NCBI RefSeq assembly: GCF_008801405.1
Contig: NZ_VZPV01000001.1
Coordinates: 2,480,001 to 2,544,000, forward strand
Direction: 5' to 3'
Length of the DNA: 64,000 nucleotides
DNA from: Ralstonia insidiosa
Lineage (GTDB): Bacteria > Pseudomonadota > Gammaproteobacteria > Burkholderiales > Burkholderiaceae
The notes beneath the pieces were generated by a model that made no database searches, was not told the DNA's origin, and saw only the letters and a program-made list of their open reading frames with translations. A program made the position numbers and the translations under genes. Below, one piece after another: positions 24,992-33,098 of this stretch (positions within the stretch are counted from its first letter, which is position 1; each line of letters begins with the position of its first letter).

Positions 24992-25020
24992 ATTGTAATC
25001 CGTCTCAGCGCAAAACGCAA
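24992..25020 (-). promoter_or_regulatory. Candidate promoter of the rimP-nusA-infB-rbfA-truB operon
   Basis: On the minus strand TTGCGT (25020-25015) and TACAAT (24997-24992) are spaced by 17 bases. A start near 24985 would give a leader of about 106 bases that contains the terminator-like hairpin before rimP. The region 24880-25085 has no gene. Confidence 0.6.
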
Positions 25021-25085
25021 AAATTGCCCTGAACGCACCACAAAATCGGGCGCTGCGACGGATACCGCACACAGCGCCACCACAC

Positions 25086-26897
25086 TTAACGCTTGCCGCC
25101 GCGGTTTCCACCGCCACTGCGCGCCTTGTTGCCCATCTTGTTGCCGTTAGGGGCACCGCCACCCCTGCCAGGACGCTTGTTGCCAGGCGCGCGATTACCA
25201 TCACGCATGCCACCACCTGCACCTGCGCCACCTCGACCGTCCGGCCGAGCCCCCGTGCGAGTGCGTGCCGTCAACGTGGTCGGACCACCCACATTGATGT
25301 AGCCCATGGAGGTCTGCATCGGGTCCGGCTGACGAGGATTGGGCTGACGGCGTTGCGCAGGCTGAGCGCGGTTGCCATTCTCAACGCCCATGCCGCGTGA
25401 TTGGAAGTTCGCTTCGCCGGTAAAGCCCGACGACATCGGCCCCATCAGCACCGGCGCCGGCTGGCGACGGCGATCCCCCTGGCGACTCTTCTCACCCGAG
25501 CTGGCCGTCGGGACCTTCATACCCAGCGTGCCCATCAGCGTGCGCACATCTTCGGGCGAGACCTCTTGCCAGCGCCCACGCTTGAGGCCGCGCGGCAGCA
25601 CAAAACTGCCATAGCGCGTCCGGATCAGGCGCGACACGGTCAGGTTGACCGCTTCGAACATGCGGCGCACTTCGCGATTGCGGCCTTCCGTGAGGGCAAC
25701 GTGATACCAGTGATTGACGCCCTCACCACCGCCATCGGCGCAACGCAGGAAGTTGGCTTCACCATCCTGCAACTGGATGCCATGCAGCAGCTTCTGACGA
25801 TCGGTTTCCGCGAGTTCGCCCAGCGTACGCACCGCGTATTCACGCTCAACGCCATAGCGCGGGTGCATGAAGCGGTTGGCGATGTCGCCAGACGTCGTGA
25901 AGATCAGCAGACCTTCCGTGTTGAAGTCCAGGCGACCAACGGCGACCCACTTGCCGGTCTTCATGCGCGGCAGCGCATCAAACACGGTAGGACGGCCGTC
26001 CGGATCGGATTGGCTGACGATTTCGCCGGCCGGCTTGTGGTACAGCAACACGCGCGGTGGCTTGTTGGGCAGCTTGCGCTGAATCAGCTTGCCGTTCACG
26101 CGCACCTGGTCGGTGGCGAGAATGCGCTGACCGATGTGTGCCGGCAGGCCGTTCACCGAGACCCGACCTTGCAGGATCAGGTCTTCCATGTCGCGGCGCG
26201 AGCCCAGGCCCGCATCGGCCAGGATCTTGTGCAGCTTGGGCGCATCGTCCTCGGCGGTCAGTTCACGCGCCTTGCTCGGCTGCGATGCGCCGCCGACGTC
26301 GGCTTCCGAGTCGTACGCTCCGGAAATCACGTACTGGAAGACGTCGTCAGCGCCTTTGCCACCCTTGCCGCCTTGATTGCCTCGACCTTGGCCGGCTGCT
26401 TTGCCCTGCTGCGGCTTGCCATTGCGGCCCTGGCCCTGCCCCTTGCCGCGACCGGGATTGGCACTCTTGCCACCGGCATTTTCGACACGCTCACCTGCCG
26501 GCTGGCCCTCACCCTCGCGGCGACGGTTCTTGCCGAAACGGCCACGCGGGCCACGTCGCTCGCCGCGGTCGCCCCGGCCTTCTACGGGCGCACCTTCGAC
26601 GGGCGCAGCGGCTTCCACGACCACCGGCGCGTCGCCAGCGGCGGCTTCCTTCGGCTTGCGAGCGCGCGGAGCGCGGCTCTTGCGCGGCTGGGCAGGTTGG
26701 CCAGCATCGGCAGCCACCTCGCCTGCAGGCGCATCGCCCTCCGGGCGGCCATCCTGCTGCTGACGGCGCGACGCCACCAGGTTGCGCAAGCCCCTGCGCA
26801 GCCCTTTGCGGCGCGGCGCGGACGACTCAGCGCCATCGCCTGCGCCCTCTTGACGGGGTGCAGAAGCGTCGGCATCAGCCGGCATACGTGTATCCAT
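25086..26897 (-). CDS. rluB: 23S rRNA pseudouridine synthase RluB-like with long basic extensions
   Basis: The core (about residues 220-460) is an RsuA/RluB-type enzyme that makes pseudouridine in rRNA (U2605 for RluB). An S4 RNA-binding domain (KLHKILADAGLGSRRDMEDL) precedes the catalytic motif VAVGRLDFNTEGLLIFTTSG with the active Asp, then RNREVRRMFEAVNLTVSRLIRTRYG. About 210 N-terminal residues are low-complexity, rich in Ala, Gly, Arg and Lys, and the C-terminal 130 are Arg/Gly/Asn-rich, so the protein (about 603 residues) is twice the E. coli length. The start is uncertain: ATG 26897 is used, but upstream TTG or GTG codons are possible. It follows scpB by 89 bases. Confidence 0.88.
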   Translation of the reverse strand: MDTRMPADADASAPRQEGAGDGAESSAPRRKGLRRGLRNLVASRRQQQDGRPEGDAPAGEVAADAGQPAQPRKSRAPRARKPKEAAAGDAPVVVEAAAPVEGAPVEGRGDRGERRGPRGRFGKNRRREGEGQPAGERVENAGGKSANPGRGKGQGQGRNGKPQQGKAAGQGRGNQGGKGGKGADDVFQYVISGAYDSEADVGGASQPSKARELTAEDDAPKLHKILADAGLGSRRDMEDLILQGRVSVNGLPAHIGQRILATDQVRVNGKLIQRKLPNKPPRVLLYHKPAGEIVSQSDPDGRPTVFDALPRMKTGKWVAVGRLDFNTEGLLIFTTSGDIANRFMHPRYGVEREYAVRTLGELAETDRQKLLHGIQLQDGEANFLRCADGGGEGVNHWYHVALTEGRNREVRRMFEAVNLTVSRLIRTRYGSFVLPRGLKRGRWQEVSPEDVRTLMGTLGMKVPTASSGEKSRQGDRRRQPAPVLMGPMSSGFTGEANFQSRGMGVENGNRAQPAQRRQPNPRQPDPMQTSMGYINVGGPTTLTARTRTGARPDGRGGAGAGGGMRDGNRAPGNKRPGRGGGAPNGNKMGNKARSGGGNRGGKR

Positions 26898-26986
26898 GGA
26901 ATCTGGCAGGGTGCTCACAACGTCTTTCAATTCAAGGGTTCAGACCATGCGCCGCTTGGGGTACCGATTCGGCGGTTGGCATGGCA

Positions 26987-27829
26987 TTACGAGTTCTCAT
27001 TCGTGGAAGCCGCTGACGGCTCAGCCACAGTCTTGTTCGGATCTTCCGATTCCGCCTCAACGGTTTCGGTTTCAGCTTCAGGTGCGCTCGACCCACTCAC
27101 CTCGACCTCGGCGGCAGCCTCGACTTCTGCTTGCACAACAGGCACATCCGCTTTCGCCGCTTCGGCTACCAGCGGTTCGGTTGCGTCGGCAGAAGGCGCC
27201 TGAGCGCCCTCGCCCGCCGGCGCATCGTTGACCAACGCAGTCAATTCCTGCACCGCAATCGCCCCGCCCTCGAACTCGATTGCGCCCTGCTCCAGCAGGC
27301 TTGCCTGCGCCTGGGCACGGGCATCTTCGAGCGGCGGCAGCTCATCCAACGAGCGCAGCCCGAGGTCGTCGAGAAACTGCTTGGTGGTGGCATACAGCGC
27401 CGGGCGGCCCGGCACATCGCGATGACCAATGACCTCGATCCAGCCGCGATCCTCAATCTGCTTGATGACCTGCGTGTTGACCGTAACGCCACGAATATCT
27501 TCAATATCGCCGCGCGTAACCGGCTGGCGATACGAAATGATTGCCAGCGTTTCCATCACCGCACGCGAGTACTTCGGCGGCTTTTCCGGATGCAGGCGAT
27601 CGAGATACACGCGCATCTCAGGACGGCTCTGCAGACGCCAGCCCGAGGCCAACGCCACCAACTCGACACCTCGGTTAAGCCAATCCTGACGCAGCTCTTC
27701 AAGCAGCACGCGGATGGTGTCCGCGGAAACATCTTCGTCGAACAGCTTGCGCAAGTCATTGACTCGCAAGGGGTCCTGCGCGCAGATCAGCGCGGTCTCG
27801 AGGACGATTTTCGCCTCTTGGGTATTCAT
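26987..27829 (-). CDS. scpB: Segregation and condensation protein ScpB
   Basis: ScpB is the kite subunit that, with ScpA, completes the SMC condensin complex. The ATG at 27829 gives MNTQEAKIVLETALICAQDPL, matching the family; the frame is open further upstream but not ScpB-like. Two winged-helix domains are seen in the first 185 residues, including RAVMETLAIISYRQPVTRGDIEDIRGVTVNTQVIKQIEDRGWIEV. The C-terminal 95 residues are acidic and Ala/Glu/Val-rich, probably disordered. No smc or scpA gene is in the window. scpB followed by rluB is a common bacterial pairing. Confidence 0.93.
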   Translation of the reverse strand: MNTQEAKIVLETALICAQDPLRVNDLRKLFDEDVSADTIRVLLEELRQDWLNRGVELVALASGWRLQSRPEMRVYLDRLHPEKPPKYSRAVMETLAIISYRQPVTRGDIEDIRGVTVNTQVIKQIEDRGWIEVIGHRDVPGRPALYATTKQFLDDLGLRSLDELPPLEDARAQAQASLLEQGAIEFEGGAIAVQELTALVNDAPAGEGAQAPSADATEPLVAEAAKADVPVVQAEVEAAAEVEVSGSSAPEAETETVEAESEDPNKTVAEPSAASTNENS

Positions 27830-28326
27830 TCGGTTGAGCGGCTCGTCATTGCTCGCGTCCGGCAGGTCGCCGTCACGCTTGAGGTTTGTCGTCCCGCCGC
27901 GACGCACGCGGCATGTCTGAATGCTGTTGCCCGCCCGGGCCCGGCGCGCGAGAGCCAATTGGACCAATTGGGCCTTGCACCGAAACGCAGTGGCTGTGCC
28001 CGCAAAAAGGGCCGGAGGAGCGAGTTGATCCGGTGCCGGTCAGGCACCACAAGGGCAAATTTTTCCGCCGCCATGGGGACGGATACTGCACCGGTCGGCT
28101 GCCAACGAATCTGGCATCCCGACCGAATCGACTGTCCAGGGCGGCCTTTTTTGTGGCTTTCGCGCTGGATGGCGTCGCTTGACGCCGCGCTTGGGATTGT
28201 TGATTTGCGCGGTGGGCGAATCGAATTGTGGTTGATTGTAGGGCAATTTCCTGCGGTGCCGCAACCGGGAAGATGTCTTAGTGCCCCACCCTTGGCCGGA
28301 TGCTGGTCCGCAGGCGCTTCCAACGG
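27830..28326. other. 497-base stretch without a convincing gene
   Basis: I see no coding frame with a ribosome binding site and family likeness. Visible structure is a tandem pair of perfect CCAATTGG palindromes one base apart (27955-27962 and 27964-27971) and a perfect hairpin GGCGTC/GACGCC with a GCTT loop (28171-28176 with 28181-28186). It lies between the 3' end of the TauE/SafE-like gene and the 5' end of scpB, so the scpB promoter should be here. Confidence 0.5.
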
Positions 28327-29070
28327 CTACAGCACCAGGCAGAAGCCATGTGCATTGAGCATCTCCGGCAGCCACGCGGCGCACACCAGCCCCCAAACGC
28401 CAAAGCCAGTGATAGCAGCGCCCGCCGCGCCGCGCGCCCATTTCCGGCGAGACAACCCTCGCAACCAGCCGGCCAGACCAGACATCATCAGCAGATTCGG
28501 CAGCGTGCCCGCGCCAAACGCCAGCATCACAACCGCCCCCGACGATGCGTTGCCCGCCAACAACGCAACAGCCAATGCCCCATAAACCATTCCGCACGGC
28601 ACAAGCCCCCATGCCAAGCCCGTGACATAGCGCCGCACCAATGGTGGGCTGCGATGCAGGTTTCCACCCAACCGCGCCCCCATTTTCGACAGGGCGCCGG
28701 CAAAATAACCAAGCACGCGTTCCAGCCAAGGACTGCGCCATGTATCGCCCGTAGTTCGCACGATCAGCAACAAACCGTAAGCCAGCAGCAACGCACTGGC
28801 AAATGCAAACAATCCGCGTTGAATTGGCAGCCACTGCTGGCGCCAAACCGTGGCACCGAGCGCACCCATGATGGCCCCCAACACCGCGTACATGCTGATG
28901 CGCCCGGCATGCATGACCGTTTGCTCGAACGCCAGCCTGCGACGCGAAACGATGCGCACCGGCACCTGCCCGCGTTCAGCGGCCAACGCGATGCCGCTGC
29001 ACATTGCCAGGCAATGCACACCACCGAGCAATGCGATCAGAAAAACGCTCACGAGCGCAGCAACATTCAT
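28327..29070 (-). CDS. Sulfite exporter TauE/SafE family (UreH-like) membrane protein
   Basis: This 247-residue protein is strongly hydrophobic with about six membrane segments. It begins MNVAALVSVFLIALLGGVHC, with the LGGVHCLAMCSG motif typical of the UreH-like branch of the TauE/SafE family, which often sits beside cbb3 oxidase or copper-handling genes. Cys and His residues in that motif could bind metal. The substrate is unknown; the neighbouring fnr and cco genes suggest a link to oxidase assembly or metal supply. A partial FNR box lies 16 bases upstream of its start. Confidence 0.8.
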   Translation of the reverse strand: MNVAALVSVFLIALLGGVHCLAMCSGIALAAERGQVPVRIVSRRRLAFEQTVMHAGRISMYAVLGAIMGALGATVWRQQWLPIQRGLFAFASALLLAYGLLLIVRTTGDTWRSPWLERVLGYFAGALSKMGARLGGNLHRSPPLVRRYVTGLAWGLVPCGMVYGALAVALLAGNASSGAVVMLAFGAGTLPNLLMMSGLAGWLRGLSRRKWARGAAGAAITGFGVWGLVCAAWLPEMLNAHGFCLVL

Positions 29071-29085
29071 CTTTTTGACGCTCTT

Positions 29086-29099
29086 TTGATATGGGCCAA
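29086..29099. promoter_or_regulatory. Partial FNR box between the TauE/SafE-like gene and fnr
   Basis: TTGATATGGGCCAA matches TTGAT-N4-ATCAA at 8 of 10 fixed positions. It lies in the divergent spacer, so it could affect either gene. The two mismatches keep confidence low. Confidence 0.3.
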
Positions 29100-29182
29100 A
29101 GTTAGTGTTTTGCTGACGGGAATTCCGTGCATTTCGCGCAATTCACGTTATCGGAACAATCCGATATCAGTATGGCCGCCGC

Positions 29183-29188
29183 TATAAT
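29183..29188 (+). promoter_or_regulatory. -10 element of the fnr promoter
   Basis: A perfect TATAAT stands about 60 bases before the preferred fnr start; no good -35 hexamer is found 16-18 bases upstream. Transcription from near 29195 would exclude a translation start at the TTG at 29198 and supports the GTG at 29249. Confidence 0.5.
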
Positions 29189-29248
29189 AGGCCGCGGTTG
29201 CATCACAAGAATTTCTCATTTCACTTACTCGAAATTCACTCGCCCCCT

Positions 29249-29977
29249 GTGCTCACACGAATCGCACTCACCGACCAAGCCTCCCGTTGCTCCACCTGCG
29301 TACTCGGCCAGATCTGTCTGCCGGTAGGCATGAATTCGGAAGACGTGCGCAAGATGGATGAGTTGGTTGCCGAGCGCATCCGCATCAAGAAAGGCCAGAC
29401 GCTCTACGCCCTCGGTGAACCGCTCGAAGCCGTGTACGGCATCCGCTTCGGCACGCTCAAGACGCACCTGACGCTGGAAGACGGCCGCCACCAGATCACT
29501 GGGTTTCACTTGCCCGGCGAGATCGTCGGGCTCGATGGCATTGGCGACATGTGCCACGTGTCGGATGCCACCGCGCTGGAAGATACCGAAGTCTGCGTGG
29601 TGCGTTACGACCAACTGCAACAGCTCTCGCGCCGGCTGCCCTCTCTGCAGCACCAGTTCTTGCGCATCATGAGCAAGGAGATCTCGCAGGATCACCAGAT
29701 GCTGCTGACGCTCGGCTCGATGCGCGCAGAAGAACGCCTTGCTGCTTTCCTGCTCAACCTGTCCAAGCGCTCAGCCCAGCGTGGGTATTCGTCGACCGAG
29801 TTCGTGCTGCGCATGAGCCGCGAAGAACTGGGCAGCTATCTGGGCCTGAAGCTCGAAACCGTGAGCCGCCTGTTCTCTCGTTTTGCTGAGGCCGGCCTGA
29901 TCCAGATCCGCCAGCGCCACGTCAAGCTGATCGACATGGCAGGCCTGCGCCAGGTGATGAGCGGCCAAGCCAACTAA
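29249..29977 (+). CDS. fnr: FNR-type oxygen-sensing transcriptional regulator
   Basis: FNR carries a 4Fe-4S cluster that is lost in oxygen; the intact dimer activates anaerobic and microaerobic genes. With the GTG start at 29249 the 242 residues place cluster ligands at Cys14, Cys17, Cys23 and Cys102, the same C-X2-C-X5-C pattern as E. coli. The cyclic-nucleotide-like beta-roll follows (TLYALGEPLEAVYGIRFGTLKTH), then a dimer helix and the HTH SREELGSYLGLKLETVSRLFSRF with the E--SR recognition residues. The start is uncertain: a TTG at 29198 is also in frame. Targets probably include the cco promoters, which carry FNR boxes. Confidence 0.93.
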   Translation: MLTRIALTDQASRCSTCVLGQICLPVGMNSEDVRKMDELVAERIRIKKGQTLYALGEPLEAVYGIRFGTLKTHLTLEDGRHQITGFHLPGEIVGLDGIGDMCHVSDATALEDTEVCVVRYDQLQQLSRRLPSLQHQFLRIMSKEISQDHQMLLTLGSMRAEERLAAFLLNLSKRSAQRGYSSTEFVLRMSREELGSYLGLKLETVSRLFSRFAEAGLIQIRQRHVKLIDMAGLRQVMSGQAN

Positions 29978-29995
29978 ACCGCTCACCCTCCAAGA

Positions 29996-30017
29996 CATCC
30001 GCTCACACGAGCGGATG
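29996..30017. terminator. Possible bidirectional hairpin between fnr and the cbb3 operon end
   Basis: The perfect 9-bp stem CATCCGCTC/GAGCGGATG with an ACAC loop overlaps the stop codon of the minus-strand gene and begins 19 bases after the fnr stop. It lacks a T-tract, so it may act as an RNA end-protecting hairpin or a weak terminator. Confidence 0.45.
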
Positions 30018-30257
30018 CTCATGCGCCTCCAGCTTACCGATGCCCGGCGACACATACAGCGTGAGCGCGCTCGACAATCCGCACAGCAACCAGAACACGA
30101 AGAACGACACCGTGTAGACCGCCTCGGCCGACACGGCAATCTGCTCGCCGAAGAAGCGCAGATCCGCCGGGTCCACCACCGCAAACACGACCAGCTCGGC
30201 CAGCGCCGCGCATAGAAACGCGGGCCAGAGAATCCACATCAGCAGGCGGCGTTTCAT
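30003..30257 (-). CDS. 84-residue membrane protein at the end of the cbb3 operon
   Basis: I do not recognise a family. The protein has two hydrophobic segments (about residues 7-27 and 45-68) joined by a short loop with DPADLRFFGEQ, and a His-containing tail. Its ATG overlaps the FixH-like stop by 4 bases (ATGA), so translation is coupled and it belongs to the oxidase operon. The position argues for a role in cbb3 assembly or as a small accessory subunit. Normal codon use and the overlap make it a credible gene. Confidence 0.75.
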   Translation of the reverse strand: MKRRLLMWILWPAFLCAALAELVVFAVVDPADLRFFGEQIAVSAEAVYTVSFFVFWLLCGLSSALTLYVSPGIGKLEAHEHPLV

Positions 30258-30481
30258 TGGACCTCCCCGTGGGCGGCATGGGCCGGCACGGAGACGGGCT
30301 TCTCGACGACCAGGCCGCGCCGCACGACGTTGTCATGAATGACGGGATCCGGATGCGACACGGCCAACCAGATGGTGACGCCGCACCCGATCATGGCGAC
30401 GAAGGGGCCGGCCATCAGCAGCCACGGCCAGGGCTCGCGCCACCATGGCCTGGCCGGAGCGGAAGATTGCATTGCCTGCAT
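30254..30481 (-). CDS. ccoH: Short FixH-like protein
   Basis: FixH/CcoH is a small membrane-anchored protein that stabilises cbb3 oxidase during assembly. This 75-residue version has a short cytoplasmic start (MQAMQSSAPARPWWREPW), one membrane segment (about residues 20-41) and the family-like SHPDPVIHDNVV stretch. The longer periplasmic domain of typical FixH proteins (about 150-170 residues in all) is missing. The ATG at 30481 has a GGAG ribosome binding site. It lies 26 bases after ccoG and overlaps the next gene. Identity rests mainly on position, topology and that short motif. Confidence 0.65.
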   Translation of the reverse strand: MQAMQSSAPARPWWREPWPWLLMAGPFVAMIGCGVTIWLAVSHPDPVIHDNVVRRGLVVEKPVSVPAHAAHGEVQ

Positions 30482-30507
30482 CTGTGTCTCCTGTTCTAAA
30501 AACCGCA

Positions 30508-31971
30508 TCAGCGCGGCACGATGAAACTCGATGGCTCGCGCAGCACAAGGCTGTCGCTACCGCTGTCTGCCTGGATCACGAAGCGGATCTTGTGCGAGCC
30601 GGCTCCCACGTCGTCTGCCGGACGACGCACGCGGATCGGCAACAATCGGTTGGCTGCGGGTGCCAGTTCAAGCGTGGTCGATTCACCGCGACCACCCTGC
30701 ACGTCCAGTTGCGGCAGTCCTTCCGCCGTGATGGTCACGCGCATGGGTTGCTCGGAAGCATTCATCAGTTGCAGGCGATAGACGTTCTCGATCTTGCCGC
30801 CGTCCACCTCGCGCGCCAGTGCACCGCGATCGCGAATCACATCCACCTTGAGCGGCTGGCGCATCGTCAGCGCAACGATGAAACCCGTGATGAGCACCAG
30901 CATGATGCTGGCATAGATCAGCACGCGCGGACGCAGCAGATGGCGCCGCGCCTCTTTCGGGGTGAGCCGGTCGTGCATCGCACGCTCGGACGTGTAGCGG
31001 ATCAGGCCGCGCGAGTAGCGCATCTTGTCCATCACCTGATCGCAGGCATCAATGCAGGCTCCACAGCCGATGCACTCGTACTGCAAGCCCTGGCGGATGT
31101 CGATGCCGGTCGGGCACACCTGCACGCAGATGCTGCAGTCCACGCACGAACCGAGCCCCTGCGCCGCGAAGTCTGCACTGCGCGAACGGCTGCCGCGCGG
31201 CTCACCGCGTTGCGTGTCGTAGGTCACGACGTAGGTGTCTGGGTCGACCATCACGCTCTGGAAGCGAGCGTACGGGCACATGTAGAGGCACACCTGCTCG
31301 CGCAGGAAGCCCGCATTGCCCCAGGTGGCGAATGCGTAGAACAGCATCCAGAAGGTTTGCCACGGGCCGAGCGACAGCGTCCACGTCTCCATGCCGAGCT
31401 CACGGATCGGCGTGAAGAAGCCGACGAAGGTAAAGCCCGTCCACAACGCAATCGCCACCCAGGCCGAATGCTTGGCCGCCTTGAGGCGCAGCTTGCGCAG
31501 GCTCCAGCGCTCACCGTCGAGGCGGATGCGGGCGAAGCGGTCGCCTTCGATATGCCGCTCGATCCACATGAAGATTTCGGTGTAGACCGTCTGCGGGCAT
31601 GCATAGCCGCAAAAGAGCCGCCCCGCCACTGCCGTGAACAGAAACAGCCCTAGCGCCGACAGCACCAGCAGCACCGTCAGGTAGATCACGTCCTGCGGCC
31701 ACAACACCAGCCCGAACAGGTAGAACTTGCGCGCGCCCAGATCGAACAACACCGCCTGGCGCCCGTTCCATTCAAACCACGGCAGCCCATAGAAGATGGC
31801 TTGCGTGGCCAGCACCATCCACACGCGCCAGCTTGCGAACGCCCCCGTCACGGAGCGCGGATAGATCTTGCGCCGGACCTCGTAGAGCGCCTGCTCGGTG
31901 GGCGTGTCGTCCGAGCCTGCCGTTGCAACGGCAGGTGTCATGGGGCGCCAGCCGGGTTCGTGCTCACTCAT
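30508..31971 (-). CDS. ccoG: Cytochrome c oxidase accessory protein CcoG (FixG), ferredoxin-like
   Basis: CcoG is a membrane 4Fe-4S protein implicated in copper reduction for cbb3 oxidase assembly. The ATG at 31971, overlapping the ccoP stop by 4 bases, gives 487 residues. Membrane segments surround a CGYACPQTVYTEIF cysteine motif. The ferredoxin pair CVDCSICVQVCP and CIGCGACIDACD lies near the middle. The C-terminal region is the Ig-like FixG domain, with NVYRLQLMNASEQPMRV. It is immediately followed by the FixH-like gene, giving a GH order. Confidence 0.94.
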   Translation of the reverse strand: MSEHEPGWRPMTPAVATAGSDDTPTEQALYEVRRKIYPRSVTGAFASWRVWMVLATQAIFYGLPWFEWNGRQAVLFDLGARKFYLFGLVLWPQDVIYLTVLLVLSALGLFLFTAVAGRLFCGYACPQTVYTEIFMWIERHIEGDRFARIRLDGERWSLRKLRLKAAKHSAWVAIALWTGFTFVGFFTPIRELGMETWTLSLGPWQTFWMLFYAFATWGNAGFLREQVCLYMCPYARFQSVMVDPDTYVVTYDTQRGEPRGSRSRSADFAAQGLGSCVDCSICVQVCPTGIDIRQGLQYECIGCGACIDACDQVMDKMRYSRGLIRYTSERAMHDRLTPKEARRHLLRPRVLIYASIMLVLITGFIVALTMRQPLKVDVIRDRGALAREVDGGKIENVYRLQLMNASEQPMRVTITAEGLPQLDVQGGRGESTTLELAPAANRLLPIRVRRPADDVGAGSHKIRFVIQADSGSDSLVLREPSSFIVPR

Positions 31972-32891
31972 TGCTGGGCGCTCGTGTTGTTGTTCGACAG
32001 CCCCCACACGTAGGCCGCAAGCATGCGGATCTTCTCCGGCGACAGCAGGTTCTCGTGCGCCGGCATCGTGTTGTCGCGGCCCTTGAGAATGGTCTCGACA
32101 ATGGTTGCCTCTGAGCTGCCGTACAGCCATACGCGGTCGGTCAGGTTGGGGGCACCAAGTGCCTGATTGCCCTTGCCGGTCGCCATATGGCATGCCGCGC
32201 AGACCGACTTGAAGGTCGGCTCACCACGTGCAGCCTTGATCGGGTCATAGGCCAGGCCCGACAGCGAGCGCACGTAGTTGGCAACGTTGGCGGCCTGGTT
32301 GGCATCCACCACTGCAGCCAGCGACGGCATGACGCCATGTCGGCCCTTGGTGATGGTGGTGAGGATCGTCTCCGGATCACCGCCATACAGCCAGTCGTTG
32401 TCGGTCAGATTCGGGAAGCCCTTGGAGCCGCCCGCATCCGAGCCGTGGCATTGCGCGCAGTTGTTCAGGAACAGGCGCTGGCCGATCTCGTGTGCCTGTG
32501 GGTCGGCGGCGATCTGCTTGATGTCCATACCGGCGTAGCGCTCATAGAGCGGGCGGACCTTGGCATCAGCCGCAGCGCGCTGCGAGGCCAGCTCGCCGCG
32601 CGTGGAGAAACCCAGCACACCACCATACGCACCCAGCCCCGGATACAGGACCAGGTACGACAAGGCGAAGATGCACGACAGCAGGAACATCCACATCCAC
32701 CAGCGCGGCAACGGATTGTTCAGCTCGCGCAGATCACCGTCCCACACGTGGCCAGTGTCGTCGCCGGCTTGCTGTCCGGGCGCGATCGTGATCTTGCGTT
32801 GCGAGAACAGCAGCCAAATGCACCAGGCGATACCCACCAGGGCAATCGCCGAGATGTAGTACCCCCAGAACTCAGAAATGAAGTCGCTCAT
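31968..32891 (-). CDS. ccoP: cbb3-type cytochrome c oxidase subunit III (diheme)
   Basis: CcoP carries two c-type hemes and passes electrons from soluble cytochromes to the oxidase core. The 307 residues have two N-terminal membrane helices (about 10-29 and 63-85) joined by an acidic loop. Two heme sites follow: CAQCH (145-149) and CAACH (231-235), each with later Met ligand candidates (GVMPS and NTMPAHE). The HVWDGDLRELNNPLPRWW segment between the helices is highly characteristic. It starts 12 bases after ccoQ. Confidence 0.96.
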   Translation of the reverse strand: MSDFISEFWGYYISAIALVGIAWCIWLLFSQRKITIAPGQQAGDDTGHVWDGDLRELNNPLPRWWMWMFLLSCIFALSYLVLYPGLGAYGGVLGFSTRGELASQRAAADAKVRPLYERYAGMDIKQIAADPQAHEIGQRLFLNNCAQCHGSDAGGSKGFPNLTDNDWLYGGDPETILTTITKGRHGVMPSLAAVVDANQAANVANYVRSLSGLAYDPIKAARGEPTFKSVCAACHMATGKGNQALGAPNLTDRVWLYGSSEATIVETILKGRDNTMPAHENLLSPEKIRMLAAYVWGLSNNNTSAQQ

Positions 32892-32903
32892 GATCTTGTG
32901 TCC

Positions 32904-33095
32904 TTATTGATGTGGGCGCGACGCACGAGTGGACTCTGCGCGTGCACCGGCGACCTCGGCTTCATCGGGCAACAGGAACGGCAACATGGCCGATTCCGCA
33001 TTGGCGGCAGCGCGATGCGCCGAGAACGCCCACCAGCTGATCCCCACGAACAGCACCAGGAAGACGGCGGTGGCAATTGCACTCAGCATGGCCAT
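32904..33095 (-). CDS. ccoQ: cbb3-type oxidase subunit CcoQ
   Basis: CcoQ is the small single-helix subunit that stabilises the cbb3 complex, particularly CcoP. The 63 residues have one membrane helix (about 4-24) ending SWWAFSAHR and a polar acidic tail, as in the family. The ATG follows an AAGGAG ribosome binding site, and the gene lies between ccoO and ccoP with 3- and 12-base gaps. Small size and position are the main evidence. Confidence 0.9.
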   Translation of the reverse strand: MAMLSAIATAVFLVLFVGISWWAFSAHRAAANAESAMLPFLLPDEAEVAGARAESTRASRPHQ

Positions 33096-33098
33096 GGC

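Noticed and set aside
28040..28846. 268-codon minus-strand frame overlapping the TauE/SafE-like gene
   Set aside because: It overlaps the real gene in another frame and continues into the gene-free spacer without any motif.
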